A DNA stretch of 64,000 nt from Ferroplasma acidarmanus Fer1 (GCF_000152265.2 NC_021592.1:248001-312000); one strand, 5' to 3'; positions 45,928-54,748 are shown, numbered from the stretch's first letter. Made by a program: numbers and translations. Notes: generated by a model from the sequence alone, not told the origin.

Positions 45928-46133
45928 TGTTTATATGATAATATTAAATTTATTAACGTAGGTGGAATAATCGATGCACTTAAACATAAGGCATCAACAC
46001 CTATATTTTACCTGAAGATAGCAGGGGATTTACGCCCGGGGAAACATTAACCGATACCTTTGAAGGGCTTAATACTTCATATGTGAAGGCAAATTATGTC
46101 GATGAACCAGGAAGCTTCAATGCTTTGGAATGA
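45928..46133 (+). pseudogene. Frameshifted remnant of an unidentified protein gene
   Basis: The frame open from 45928 reads LYDNIKFINVGGIIDALK, then HKASTPI. The frame used downstream from about 46005 reads ILPEDSRGFTPGETL, TDTFEGLNTSYVKANYVDEP and GSFNALE to TGA at 46131. Joined by one frame change they give about 68 residues of protein-like sequence with normal composition. I do not recognise the parent family. No start codon is present, so this would be a 3' fragment of a lost gene. Confidence 0.35.
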
Positions 46134-46139
46134 GGTAGT

Positions 46140-47030
46140 TCACCACTTTAATCCAGTTATTTTTTCGTACATATGAATGTATAAATCTGAAACTGTTTTA
46201 ACAATATTTTCCGGCAAAGGTTCTATATCCGGCTCCGGTTGATTATTATCCCTGGCATCATAGAGTTTCTGGTGGTATCCTGTTTTTCTGTAATATTGCC
46301 TTACCATTTCCTTGCTGAGTTCATTTACCTGCCCGTTCTCATAATCTTTCTTATCCCAGAACCTGTCTTCATCCAGCGTGCCGAATGTATCAATTATTAC
46401 CGGTTTTCTTTCAAGGCCCAGTGCAAATTCTTTCTTTCCATCGGCATGAATAAGCCCCCTGCTTTCCACAGAACTATTTATCCTTCTGTCTATCTTAAAA
46501 ATGGTTTCCTGAATCTCGCATAATTCACCGGCATCAAGGCCAGAAATTTCAAGTGCCTCATCAGTATGAAGATATCTATCAAACTTTTCGAATTTTGTTG
46601 AAACTTCAAAAAATGGGTCTGGAAGTTTTTCTCCATAAACAGGAGGATTCTTGAAACCCAGGGAATGATAGTCAATTTCCCCCGATTTTACCCTGTCATA
46701 GGCGGAACCAGCAAGATAGTACCTTGTTATAAACTCCAGAGGTACCATATAATTTGAAAGAAATTTATAACCGCGGTCTATCTGCCTGAATTTTTTTACT
46801 TTCATTTCTGAATCAGACACAAGTTCAATAAAATCTGTATCTATCCCCAGGGATGATACAATATTATACCAGTAAGTTGAGGTTCTGCACAGTGATTCGC
46901 CCTTATGTGGGATAGAATCTGGAATAATCTTATCGAATACGGATATTCTGTCCGAAAATTTAAAGACCAGATCCTTTCCATCGTCATATACATCCTTTAC
47001 CTTGCCTTTTCTAAGAAGTTCCATGCCCAT
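46140..47030 (-). CDS. purC: Phosphoribosylaminoimidazole-succinocarboxamide synthase PurC
   Basis: A 296-residue SAICAR synthetase of purine synthesis. RKGKVKDVYDDG near the start is the nucleotide-binding motif; VPLEFITRYYLAGSAYDR near 96-113 and LIHADGKKEFALG near 193-205 with the following VIIDTFGTLDEDRFW carry the substrate and metal residues. It joins aspartate to CAIR, the product of the PurK-PurE pair encoded at 26156-27699. It is divergent from the phosphoglycerate-mutase-like gene, about 105 bases away. Confidence 0.94.
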   Translation of the reverse strand: MGMELLRKGKVKDVYDDGKDLVFKFSDRISVFDKIIPDSIPHKGESLCRTSTYWYNIVSSLGIDTDFIELVSDSEMKVKKFRQIDRGYKFLSNYMVPLEFITRYYLAGSAYDRVKSGEIDYHSLGFKNPPVYGEKLPDPFFEVSTKFEKFDRYLHTDEALEISGLDAGELCEIQETIFKIDRRINSSVESRGLIHADGKKEFALGLERKPVIIDTFGTLDEDRFWDKKDYENGQVNELSKEMVRQYYRKTGYHQKLYDARDNNQPEPDIEPLPENIVKTVSDLYIHMYEKITGLKW

Positions 47031-47135
47031 AAATAGTTAATGCCAATATAATTTTATTGATTTCTAATGAATAAATATTTGTGAGTCACCCAAATTTAAA
47101 CATAAAAATTAATTATCAATGCTAAATAACGGTTC

Positions 47136-47747
47136 ATGCTTGTATACATGGTAAGGCACGGTGAGACATATAATAATGCGTCTGCTGTATTTCCTCTTGA
47201 TGATACTGAATTAAATGAAAATGGATTGGAACAGGCCAGGGAAACGGGAAAATATCTGGAACAGTTATATTTTGATGCTGTATACAGCAGCCCGGTTTTG
47301 CGGGTAAAACAAACACTTGAAAATATGGGAATTGATAGATATATCACGGACAACAGGCTAAGGGATATTGGCACAGGGAAGCTCACAGGAATGAAAATAA
47401 CGGAAATTGAATCCAAGGATCCGGCGTGGTACTCAACATTTCAGGATGGGGTTGAGAACAGATACGGTGTGGAAAAGTTTTCTGATCTCAAAAAAAGGGT
47501 GAAGGAATTTATAGGTTCTATTTCAGGGAACGGTTTTAAGAAGGTACTTATTGCAACACACCTTGAACCGATCCGTGGTATGTATTCGCTGTCAACAGGA
47601 GTGGAGGGGCTGCCATTGACGAGTCTTGAAATTAGCAACTGTTCCATATCTATTTTCTCTGTTGAAGGTTTTGATATAGAATTGAAAGGGTTTAACTGGC
47701 TTCCACTAAACAACTACCCCGATAGGAAAAATAAATCTTTCAATTAA
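47136..47747 (+). CDS. Histidine phosphatase family protein (phosphoglycerate-mutase-like)
   Basis: A 203-residue protein with the RHGE phosphohistidine motif at residues 7-10 (VRHGETYNN). The second arginine lies in YSSPVLRVKQT near 50-60 and the second catalytic histidine in LIATHLEPIRGM near 145-156. It could be a cofactor-dependent phosphoglycerate mutase, an alpha-ribazole phosphatase or a general phosphatase. The last option is most common for archaeal members of this size. The stop overlaps the end of the convergent cysteine synthase gene. Confidence 0.82.
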   Translation: MLVYMVRHGETYNNASAVFPLDDTELNENGLEQARETGKYLEQLYFDAVYSSPVLRVKQTLENMGIDRYITDNRLRDIGTGKLTGMKITEIESKDPAWYSTFQDGVENRYGVEKFSDLKKRVKEFIGSISGNGFKKVLIATHLEPIRGMYSLSTGVEGLPLTSLEISNCSISIFSVEGFDIELKGFNWLPLNNYPDRKNKSFN

Positions 47748-48640
47748 TCTATTATTGATTTCTCAATGTATATTGACTGATATTTATAATAGTCGTCAGG
47801 AAATACAGTTACGGTAGTACCTTTATTTTCAGATATTGCCAGGGATGCCATATAATTAGCACCCGACGAAGGGCCAACGAGTAAGTTATATTTAGCCTTG
47901 AGTTGCCTGACACCCTCATATGCATCGTCTTCCGAGACGGTTACAAAATTATCTATAAGAGATTTATAGGTATCAAGAAGAACTCTGTGGTTTGATTTAA
48001 ATGGATTGCGCAGTCCAACTATTCTTGACCCTTCTGCTGGAAGTACGCCTGTGACATTTATGTTGTATTTTTCCTTAAAATATCTGGCAAGCCCTGTAAT
48101 AGTCCCACCGGTGCCTACTCCCACCACGAGATTGTCAATATGCTCCAATTTTTCATTAATTTCAGGCCCGGTTCCGTAATAATGGGCGTTAGAATTCATA
48201 ATATTTGCATGCTGGCTTAGCCTGTAGTATTTTTCCGGATATTTTTCTATCATGTCTTCTACATAGTTTATTGAGTTTTCTGTGCTATTGCCTGGAGTTG
48301 TTACAACTCTGGAACCAAAACTTGAAAGCAATTTCTTCGTGGCGTCAGGTGCCGATTCCGGAATGACTATCTCGTTTTTTAAGTTAAGTATACTTGAAAT
48401 TCCAGCAATAGCAATACCGGTATTTCCTGATGATGCTTCTATAATAGTCTGGTCGCTTCGCAACTCTCCGCTTTTAAGTGCATAATCTATCATAAAAAAT
48501 GCTGCCCGATCCTTAATTGACCTGAAGCGATTGTAATATTCAAGTTTAGAATATATTCCTGTTTCTCCTATTTTGAATAGTGGTGTGTTTCCAATTCCAA
48601 TTTTATTGGATTCCATAGCAATTTCATTAAATAGTGACAT
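47744..48640 (-). CDS. cysK: Cysteine synthase-like PLP enzyme
   Basis: About 298 residues from ATG at 48640, of the fold II PLP family. FRSIKDRAAF near 38-47 contains the cofactor lysine, ASSGNTGIAIAG near 66-77 the substrate loop and VGVGTGGTITGLARYF near 166-181 the phosphate-binding glycines. It would make cysteine from O-acetylserine or O-phosphoserine with sulfide; archaeal members often prefer phosphoserine. Distinction from cystathionine beta-synthase cannot be made by eye. No sulfur-assimilation gene is adjacent. Confidence 0.85.
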   Translation of the reverse strand: MSLFNEIAMESNKIGIGNTPLFKIGETGIYSKLEYYNRFRSIKDRAAFFMIDYALKSGELRSDQTIIEASSGNTGIAIAGISSILNLKNEIVIPESAPDATKKLLSSFGSRVVTTPGNSTENSINYVEDMIEKYPEKYYRLSQHANIMNSNAHYYGTGPEINEKLEHIDNLVVGVGTGGTITGLARYFKEKYNINVTGVLPAEGSRIVGLRNPFKSNHRVLLDTYKSLIDNFVTVSEDDAYEGVRQLKAKYNLLVGPSSGANYMASLAISENKGTTVTVFPDDYYKYQSIYIEKSIID

Positions 48641-48907
48641 GAATAGCAAATTAAAATTAAGTAATTAACACTATTGAAAGACCCGGAATATTAACTAAAC
48701 ATAGTATATATTCTAACATGCTGATTTTTCTATAAAATTTTCTTATTCTTGAATCACAGAGCCGGAACAGGATGGTTTCCTTAATGTGCCACATATAGCT
48801 TTTCCAGGATAGCAAGGAGAGCCGGCTTATGCTGCCGGACTATTTGCATTATTAAAATTGTACAGTGCGTATAGAAAAAATAATATACGATATTTAAATG
48901 TTAATGA

Positions 48908-49591
48908 GTGGAATATACATTTAAGGATGGAAAGATATACCAGGATGACAATGAAATTTACACAATAAAATCAAATTCATCTTCCCTGGGAGCGAAATCA
49001 ATAGAGATATCAAATACCTCGGGCCTCCAGAGTGTTTATATTGACAAAGCACCTGGTGGCTATAAAATTAGCCAGGGATCTATGGACATGGGAACCCTTT
49101 CCAGAAACCTTGTAATGAGCTATAACGGCAGGACATATTCTCTATCAAAGCCATATGCAGATATGGATACCAGAAAAATGGACATTAAATCCGATGATTC
49201 TAAAATAGGCACCCTTACTTTCGGGGCTGGTGTCCTAACGGGCACATATGATTATATGAATGATGAAGTACCGGTTATAGTCTATATGAGTGTTATGTCC
49301 CCCTATGTAAAATCTACATATAATGGTATAAATGCACAGAATCCGCAGGGGAACAGAAGAGCAAATGCATACAGGATGCCACGGATATATGCAATTTTAT
49401 CCAATGTTATTTTCCTTGTTGCAATTGTTATTATTGTATTCTCAACATCTCTTGGAATACCGGGAGATTACGATTTCCTGATACTGATAATAGTCATAGC
49501 CCTTTCATTCGTTATACGGTCTGCAGGACGGAAGAAGTACCAGGAAGAGCACAAAAATGATGAAGACAATGGAATGAATAAAAATTTATAA
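48908..49591 (+). CDS. Hypothetical protein with C-terminal membrane hairpin
   Basis: A 227-residue protein starting with GTG at 48908. The first 145 residues are strand-rich with regular Gly/Asn turns, loosely like a tubby/LURP-one barrel, but the match is weak. Two hydrophobic helices follow (about 160-178 and 186-203) and then a charged tail. The soluble N-terminal domain would lie in the cytoplasm if the helices form a hairpin. No family is recognised. elp3 begins 22 bases later with its own TATA-like box. Confidence 0.55.
   Translation: MEYTFKDGKIYQDDNEIYTIKSNSSSLGAKSIEISNTSGLQSVYIDKAPGGYKISQGSMDMGTLSRNLVMSYNGRTYSLSKPYADMDTRKMDIKSDDSKIGTLTFGAGVLTGTYDYMNDEVPVIVYMSVMSPYVKSTYNGINAQNPQGNRRANAYRMPRIYAILSNVIFLVAIVIIVFSTSLGIPGDYDFLILIIVIALSFVIRSAGRKKYQEEHKNDEDNGMNKNL
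49583..49591 (+). promoter_or_regulatory. TATA-box promoter for elp3
   Basis: AATTTATAA overlaps the stop codon of the preceding gene and lies about 26 bases upstream of the elp3 ATG at 49614. Confidence 0.45.
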
Positions 49592-49613
49592 CCATATACA
49601 ATTATCATATATT

Positions 49614-51161
49614 ATGGATTTTTATGATCAGATAACTTCTCTAATAGTTAACGGGAAAATTAAGGATAAGGATCAGCTTCAGAGAGAGAAACTCTTATTA
49701 TCAAAAAAATTCAATCTCGACGTTGTTCCCAGTGATGTAGAAATTCTTAATTATGGAGATAATAGAAGATTTGTGCAGTTGCTGAGGAAGAAACCTACCA
49801 GGACTGTGTCAGGAGTTGCGGTTGTGGCGGCTATGACATCCCCTGAAGCTTGCCCCCACGGCAAATGTATTTTCTGCCCTGGTGGAATTGACAGCAATTC
49901 TCCCCAATCATATACAGGGTATGAGCCATCTGCCCTCAGGGGAAGGACAAATTATTATGATTCTTATAATATTGCATTCAGCAGGCTAAAACAGCTGGAA
50001 ACAATAGGCCATGATACCAGTAAAGTTGATTTAATAGTCATGGGTGGTACATTTACCGCCAGATCCAGAGAATACCAGGAAGAATTTGTTAAAGGATGCA
50101 TTGATGGAATGAACAGGAAAATATCCCCTACGCTGGACCAGGCAATACTGGAAAATGAATTTTCACAGAGGCGCTGTGTTGGCATGACTATTGAAACAAA
50201 GCCTGACTGGTTCAACGAGAGGGAAATAGATGAGGCGTTATCCTACGGGACAACTAAGGTTGAGCTTGGCATTCAGGTACTTAATGACAGGATACTCAGG
50301 CTTAACAGAAGAGGGCATGGCGTGGAAGAAATAGTGAGGTCAACCCAGCTCGCAAGGGATGCGGGATTGAAGGTTTTATATCACCTTATGCCAGGAATGT
50401 ACGGGTCGTCCTATAAAGAGGATATAAAAAGCTTTGATATGGTTATGGGTGATGAGAGGTTCAGGCCAGATATGCTAAAGATATATCCAACGCTCGTTGT
50501 AAAAAATACAGCATTGTATAAGTACTGGAAAGAAGGAAAATACATACCATACGATACTGAAAAGGTAGTCAGGATGGTTACCTATTTTATGAAAAACATG
50601 CCACCATGGGTAAGGGTAATGAGGATGCAGAGGGATATACCTGTTAATTTTATTGAGGCAGGGGTAAAGAGGAGTGACCTGCATAACCTTGTTGACCTGG
50701 AAATGGAGGAAATGGGAATAAAAACTATGGAAATTAGAAGCCGGGAAGTTGGAATAATGAAAGATTCCTTTGGAAATGATTATACCCTCACAAGAAGGAA
50801 TTACAGGGCATCCGGCGGTGATGAAATATTCCTTTCCTTTGAGAGTTCGAATGGTGATATTATTGGATACCTCAGGCTTAGAATTCCATCAGAAATGGCA
50901 CATCGCAAGGAAGTTCTATCCTCATCAGTGATAAGGGAAATAAAGGTTATGGGAAATATAGTACCGATAGGTGAAGAGTCCGGAGAAAACTGGCAGCACC
51001 ATGGATTCGGGAAAAAACTGCTGGATGAAGCCGAAAGGATATCACTTGAGGAATATGGTAAAAAGCGTATAATTGTAATCAGTGGAATAGGAGTTAGAAA
51101 CTATTTCAGGAAATATGGATATGAAAGGCTGGGTCCCTATATGGCCAAGGAAATTTCTTAA
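49614..51161 (+). CDS. elp3: tRNA uridine(34) acyltransferase Elp3
   Basis: A 515-residue Elp3: a radical-SAM domain with CPHGKCIFCPGG near 83-94 (Cx4Cx2C) and a C-terminal GNAT acetyltransferase domain (about 390-515, ending YFRKYGYERLGPYM). It makes the cm5U-type modification of tRNA wobble uridine using SAM and acetyl-CoA. In archaea it acts alone without the other Elongator subunits, and none is seen here. VSGVAVVAAMT before the cysteines is the conserved N-terminal segment. Confidence 0.94.
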   Translation: MDFYDQITSLIVNGKIKDKDQLQREKLLLSKKFNLDVVPSDVEILNYGDNRRFVQLLRKKPTRTVSGVAVVAAMTSPEACPHGKCIFCPGGIDSNSPQSYTGYEPSALRGRTNYYDSYNIAFSRLKQLETIGHDTSKVDLIVMGGTFTARSREYQEEFVKGCIDGMNRKISPTLDQAILENEFSQRRCVGMTIETKPDWFNEREIDEALSYGTTKVELGIQVLNDRILRLNRRGHGVEEIVRSTQLARDAGLKVLYHLMPGMYGSSYKEDIKSFDMVMGDERFRPDMLKIYPTLVVKNTALYKYWKEGKYIPYDTEKVVRMVTYFMKNMPPWVRVMRMQRDIPVNFIEAGVKRSDLHNLVDLEMEEMGIKTMEIRSREVGIMKDSFGNDYTLTRRNYRASGGDEIFLSFESSNGDIIGYLRLRIPSEMAHRKEVLSSSVIREIKVMGNIVPIGEESGENWQHHGFGKKLLDEAERISLEEYGKKRIIVISGIGVRNYFRKYGYERLGPYMAKEIS

Positions 51162-51818
51162 TTATTTCCAGTTCTTCCACTGATTCAGATAACCTTCTGA
51201 CATTTCCCTGAGTTTTTTTACATCTTCCGGCGGGAGTATATTTACTTCTCCTATCATTTTTGCTGTAACGAAAATTCTTGCTGATTTTTCAAGAACCTGG
51301 GATGCTATAATTGCTCTCTCCATGTCTGTGCCAACAGATACAGCCCCGTGATTTTTCATTATGGTAGCGTTATTCAACTCCAGCCCTTCAACAACATATC
51401 TGGCTAATTCCATGGTCCCTGTTAAAGCGTAACGGGATACATTCACCCGGTTTCCCAACAGCATTGCCGTGTCCTCTGTCACAGGAGGAATGCCGTCACC
51501 GGTAACTGCCAGTACTGAAGAATATATAGAATGTGTGTGTACTATTGCCATTACATCAGCCCTATTTTTATATATTTCATAATGCATCAGGCGCTCACTT
51601 GAAGGCTTTAATTTTCCGTCTATCACTTTACCATCAATATCGGTGATAACCATATCCTCTGCATTGCTTTTATTATAGTTTGTACCACTTGGCGTAATAA
51701 CTATATTGCCATCTTTGGCCCTCAAACTGATATTCCCCCATGAACCGACAGTAAGATTGCTGCTTACCATTTCCCTGCAGGCATTTAAAACAATTTCTCT
51801 TTCTTCTGAATAAAGCAT
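51162..51818 (-). CDS. Class II aldolase/adducin family protein (fuculose-phosphate aldolase-like)
   Basis: About 218 residues from ATG at 51818. GNISLRAKDG near 30-39 and VITPSGTNY near 42-50 bind the phosphate; AIVHTHSIYSSVLAV near 90-104 contains two zinc histidines and LKNHGAV-like MKNHGAVSVG near 152-161 the third. The family cleaves sugar phosphates (fuculose-, rhamnulose- or ribulose-type) or acts in methionine salvage as MtnB. An earlier in-frame TTG would overlap the upstream gene and is not preferred. It follows the USP-like gene on the same strand. Confidence 0.82.
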   Translation of the reverse strand: MLYSEEREIVLNACREMVSSNLTVGSWGNISLRAKDGNIVITPSGTNYNKSNAEDMVITDIDGKVIDGKLKPSSERLMHYEIYKNRADVMAIVHTHSIYSSVLAVTGDGIPPVTEDTAMLLGNRVNVSRYALTGTMELARYVVEGLELNNATIMKNHGAVSVGTDMERAIIASQVLEKSARIFVTAKMIGEVNILPPEDVKKLREMSEGYLNQWKNWK

Positions 51819-51858
51819 TCTAAATAATTGCCATTCTCTATAAAATATTTTTTTGTTT

Positions 51859-52668
51859 TTATTTTTTAACAAGAATTGTGTCAATTTCCGGTTCTTTGAT
51901 TATAAACTTGATATCTGATGTCATTCTTATATTGTGTGATCTGCTAGTACCAACCACTATACAATCCGGGTTATCGGATTTAATATAATTTCCAACCTCT
52001 TCTTTTATTCCTGTGAAGCCACCGGACCGCACAATTCTTATTTCTATCTTGCTTTCAGATAGTATGCCAGGATTTTCCATCAGTGCTTTAAAACCATGAA
52101 CCGGATTTTTGTCATATTTCCGCAAATCCAGTATTGTAACATTTGACCGGTTAAGTTTTGCAAGTTGAAGGGCAAAAAATACGGCCGCCCGTGTATTAAT
52201 AGATTCGGAAAGTGGCAACATAATATTGCTATATGGATAACCTCTCTCCCCTGAACTCAAGATTGCCACTGGTATTGAGGAGTTTTTCAATACATAATCT
52301 CCTATATTGCCAAAAATTGAGCTTGAAAGCATTGACCTTTTTCTTGTTGAAAGTATAAGAAGGTCATAATAATGGCCCGATGTTTCCATAACCAGCCCTT
52401 CCCTTGCATTATCAAATGTTTGGATTTTTGGTATGACCTTTATTCCTGCTTTTTTCCCCTCGTTGTAGGCAGTAGTTACTACACCAAGCCTCCCGGAAAT
52501 GTCTATCGGGTCATTTTTTTCCCTGATGGTTATAGCAGTTATTTCTGAATTATTAGCTTTAGCCATATCATATGACATTTTTAAAACCTTGCTGGAATTG
52601 GTGCCTTTGAACATTGGAATTATTAAGTGGTCTATTTTCAGGTAATATGACCTTGAAGACTCAAACAT
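51859..52668 (-). CDS. Universal-stress-protein-like protein, two tandem domains
   Basis: About 269 residues from ATG at 52668. Two USP-like alpha/beta halves are visible: IDHLIIPMFKGTNSSKVLKM at the start with YYDLLILSTRKRS and GDYVLKNSSIPVAIL, then YSNIMLPLSESINTRAAVFF with CIVVGTSRS at the end. The GxxG nucleotide motif is weak, so ATP binding is doubtful. The ATG at 52668 has a TATA-like box at the right distance, whereas an earlier in-frame ATG (52743) abuts the tRNA gene. Confidence 0.72.
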   Translation of the reverse strand: MFESSRSYYLKIDHLIIPMFKGTNSSKVLKMSYDMAKANNSEITAITIREKNDPIDISGRLGVVTTAYNEGKKAGIKVIPKIQTFDNAREGLVMETSGHYYDLLILSTRKRSMLSSSIFGNIGDYVLKNSSIPVAILSSGERGYPYSNIMLPLSESINTRAAVFFALQLAKLNRSNVTILDLRKYDKNPVHGFKALMENPGILSESKIEIRIVRSGGFTGIKEEVGNYIKSDNPDCIVVGTSRSHNIRMTSDIKFIIKEPEIDTILVKK

Positions 52669-52688
52669 ATTATATTTATGTTTGAAAA

Positions 52689-52699
52689 GAATATAAAAA
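52689..52699 (-). promoter_or_regulatory. TATA-box promoter for the USP-like gene
   Basis: On the minus strand TTTTTATATTC lies about 26 bases upstream of the ATG at 52668. Confidence 0.45.
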
Positions 52700-52750
52700 T
52701 TGCTATTTTTAAGTGTGACAACCTGTGGTTCTTCAAAAATCATACAATTA

Positions 52751-52825
52751 TGCTCCGGCCGGGATTTGGACCCGAGTCGGGGGATTGAGAGTCCCTAATG
52801 CTTGGCCTGGCTACACCACCGGAGC
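52751..52825 (-). tRNA. tRNA-Glu (anticodon CUC)
   Basis: 75 bases fold as a complete tRNA. The acceptor stem is GCTCCGG/CCGGAGC with discriminator A. The D stem GTGT/GCAT uses two wobble pairs as usual for archaeal tRNA-Glu. The anticodon loop CTCTCAA has anticodon CTC. The T arm is TCGGG, loop TCCAAAT, CCCGG. CCA is not encoded and no intron is seen. Oddities: position 55 is C where U (pseudouridine) is almost universal, and the first anticodon-stem pair (27-43) is A-C. It reads GAG codons. Confidence 0.93.
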
Positions 52826-52979
52826 TTAAGAAGAGTATTACTTTTTTATATTTAATATATTCATTCCATCCACGGAGAGATGCCCTTTCCTATTATTTAA
52901 TGATCAATTTATTGATAACAGAGGGTTTATATTTAACTAGAATTATGTACACAACAGGATGATAAGAAATTCCGTATAT

Positions 52980-53014
52980 AAAAATATATAAAAATATATA
53001 AAAATATATAAAAA
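52980..53014. repeat. Phased A-tracts (10-bp tandem repeat), predicted curved DNA
   Basis: The 10-bp unit AAAATATATA is repeated three times (52981-53010), giving four A5 runs at 52980, 52990, 53000 and 53010, exactly one helical turn apart. Such phasing is the textbook arrangement for intrinsic DNA bending. It lies 50-80 bases upstream of the start of the exported-protein gene at 53062. Confidence 0.8.
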
Positions 53015-53061
53015 TGTATGTTAATGGGAAAGTCTTTTTAGCCTGATTTACATGTATATAT

Positions 53062-53919
53062 ATGAAACCTATGGCAACCAAGATTGTTGTTATTATCATA
53101 GCGGCGGCAATTGTTGCACCGGCTGCATACTTTGCATATGAATACTACTCAAAATCAAATGTCCCATCATCCATACAGCCTTTTCAATATATACCGGGAA
53201 ATTCAACAGTGATATCAACCGTGCATACGAATGGAACTGAATACTATTTATACATGGATGGCGGCAGTATTGGAATAGTAGCCAATATTTCAGCTATTTC
53301 ACAGGTTGACCCGAATTTAACTGCATCAAATAGCCCTGCTGCTGTATCAGGTTCAGGCACTGCAGGATTATTCTCCGGGTCCAATGTCAAAACCATTACC
53401 TATGACCATGTTACAGTCTACGAAATACAGAATATCAACGTATCAGGAATACTTCAAAATATGCTAAACGTATCATTGAAAAATACAAACACTACAGCAA
53501 ACATATTTGCATACGATACATCAGGAAATTTCATAGTTATCGGGGAACAGAAAGCGATAAATGAGTCTATATCGGCCCACCTATCATCGAGAGATGCGGT
53601 AAGCTTCAAAGGGTATATGAATGATAGTTCCAACATTTCTCTGTACTACAGGGCGAATAATACAATTCCCACTATAAGCTATATTACAATGAACTCAACG
53701 TCCAACAAAACATATTTTAATATAAGTCCTGTAAATTCAAATGACCTCCAGGTTGACAAATTTCTTATTCAAACGGCAATAAGCAATTCTAATGTATCCC
53801 GGGAAATAGGAAATAACTATACAATTACAATATCAAACAGTCAGATACATTTAAACATAGATAAGGGCTATACCAGCCTGCCAGCAGTACTTAAAACGTT
53901 AAATATAGGAGTTATATAA
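53062..53919 (+). CDS. Exported or membrane-anchored hypothetical protein
   Basis: A 285-residue protein with an N-terminal hydrophobic segment (about residues 6-27) and a large serine/threonine/asparagine-rich domain outside the membrane. There are many NxS/T sites, no cysteine and no enzyme motif, and two regions with similar strand patterns. It is followed by an ABC permease after seven bases, so it is probably the first gene of a three-gene operon and could be an exported partner or substrate-recognition protein of that exporter. Phased A-tracts lie upstream. Confidence 0.6.
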   Translation: MKPMATKIVVIIIAAAIVAPAAYFAYEYYSKSNVPSSIQPFQYIPGNSTVISTVHTNGTEYYLYMDGGSIGIVANISAISQVDPNLTASNSPAAVSGSGTAGLFSGSNVKTITYDHVTVYEIQNINVSGILQNMLNVSLKNTNTTANIFAYDTSGNFIVIGEQKAINESISAHLSSRDAVSFKGYMNDSSNISLYYRANNTIPTISYITMNSTSNKTYFNISPVNSNDLQVDKFLIQTAISNSNVSREIGNNYTITISNSQIHLNIDKGYTSLPAVLKTLNIGVI

Positions 53920-53926
53920 GTAATAT

Positions 53927-54748
53927 ATGTCAAAAACCTCTACTATTTATTTACAGTACATTAAAAACTATTACAGATCCAGAAGTTTCTTCCTGATGCT
54001 TTTCCTTATACTGCTTATAGGTTCAATGATGTCATATTTTTCATTTAAATATGTAAATGATCTTCCATCGTTCCTGGGCGGCACTGTATTCCCGGCCTCT
54101 ATGAAGGTTAATGTATTCTATTATCTCTGGACACTTGTACTCTTATATATACCTGTATTTGCATCAGTATTCTTCGGGTCTCCTGCCATATCCAGCGAGA
54201 TAGAAAACAAAACAGCATATTTTATATTTCCATTGCCAATTAATAGATACAAATTATTCTTTGGAAAATATTTTGCAGCATTCACAGTTACAATGTTTAT
54301 TGTTGGAATATACCTGATATTCGAAGTTTTTACATTATCATACCTTTTAGGTGCTATACCGGCCACCTATTTTTCATACTCGTTCATAATGCTGGTTCTG
54401 TTCATATTAAGCATAATGTCTGTAACTTTCCTTATAAGTGCAATATTCAATAAAAACACATATGCATACATTACAGTTTTTGTTATATATTACATATTTT
54501 TTGAAGCAGGCTCCTTTATTATAGAATTATTATACAAATATACTCCGGTATATTTCCTGAATGATGCAGCCAGCATCATAGAAAGGGTATATATAAACAT
54601 AAACCCTGGCAATGCATTTGTAAGCCATATAGATATTAATCCTGCATCATTTTCTGAAATAATGCTTTCTGCCCTTATAATGGTGATATATGCGGTAATA
54701 GCACTGGTAATAGGCATGTTGCTGTTCGATAAAAAGGAGGTGTCCTGA
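53927..54748 (+). CDS. ABC-2 type permease
   Basis: A 273-residue membrane protein with six hydrophobic helices and a medium external loop between helices one and two. FGSPAISSEIENKTAYFIFPLPINRYKLFFGKY near 82-114 contains the cytoplasmic coupling helix typical of ABC-2/DrrB-like permeases (SEIENKT...P). It lies between the exported-protein gene and the ATPase gene, whose ATG overlaps its stop. Confidence 0.8.
   Translation: MSKTSTIYLQYIKNYYRSRSFFLMLFLILLIGSMMSYFSFKYVNDLPSFLGGTVFPASMKVNVFYYLWTLVLLYIPVFASVFFGSPAISSEIENKTAYFIFPLPINRYKLFFGKYFAAFTVTMFIVGIYLIFEVFTLSYLLGAIPATYFSYSFIMLVLFILSIMSVTFLISAIFNKNTYAYITVFVIYYIFFEAGSFIIELLYKYTPVYFLNDAASIIERVYININPGNAFVSHIDINPASFSEIMLSALIMVIYAVIALVIGMLLFDKKEVS
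54736..54740 (+). promoter_or_regulatory. Shine-Dalgarno site for the ABC ATPase gene
   Basis: GGAGG lies seven bases before the ATG at 54748, supporting this start and showing that internal operon genes here are translated from Shine-Dalgarno sites. Confidence 0.6.

Larger units (their letters stand above)
45574..46139. other. Gene-poor region with IS605-like hairpin, 15-bp inverted repeat and decayed coding sequence
   Basis: About 565 bases between the acyl-CoA ligase start and the 3' end of purC. It holds an acyl-CoA ligase promoter at the left, an IS605-like hairpin (45761-45790), a perfect 15-bp inverted repeat (45798-45839) and a frameshifted coding remnant (45928-46133). No intact gene is present. 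It looks like a scar of past insertion or deletion. Confidence 0.55.

Noticed and set aside
52980-53014. CRISPR-like repeat array
   Set aside because: The repeats are 10 bp long and directly adjacent, with no spacers or cas genes.
52893-53099. Minus-strand reading frame across the phased A-tract repeat
   Set aside because: Its translation is a low-complexity run of isoleucine, tyrosine and phenylalanine made by the 10-bp repeat. It also overlaps the start of the real plus-strand gene.
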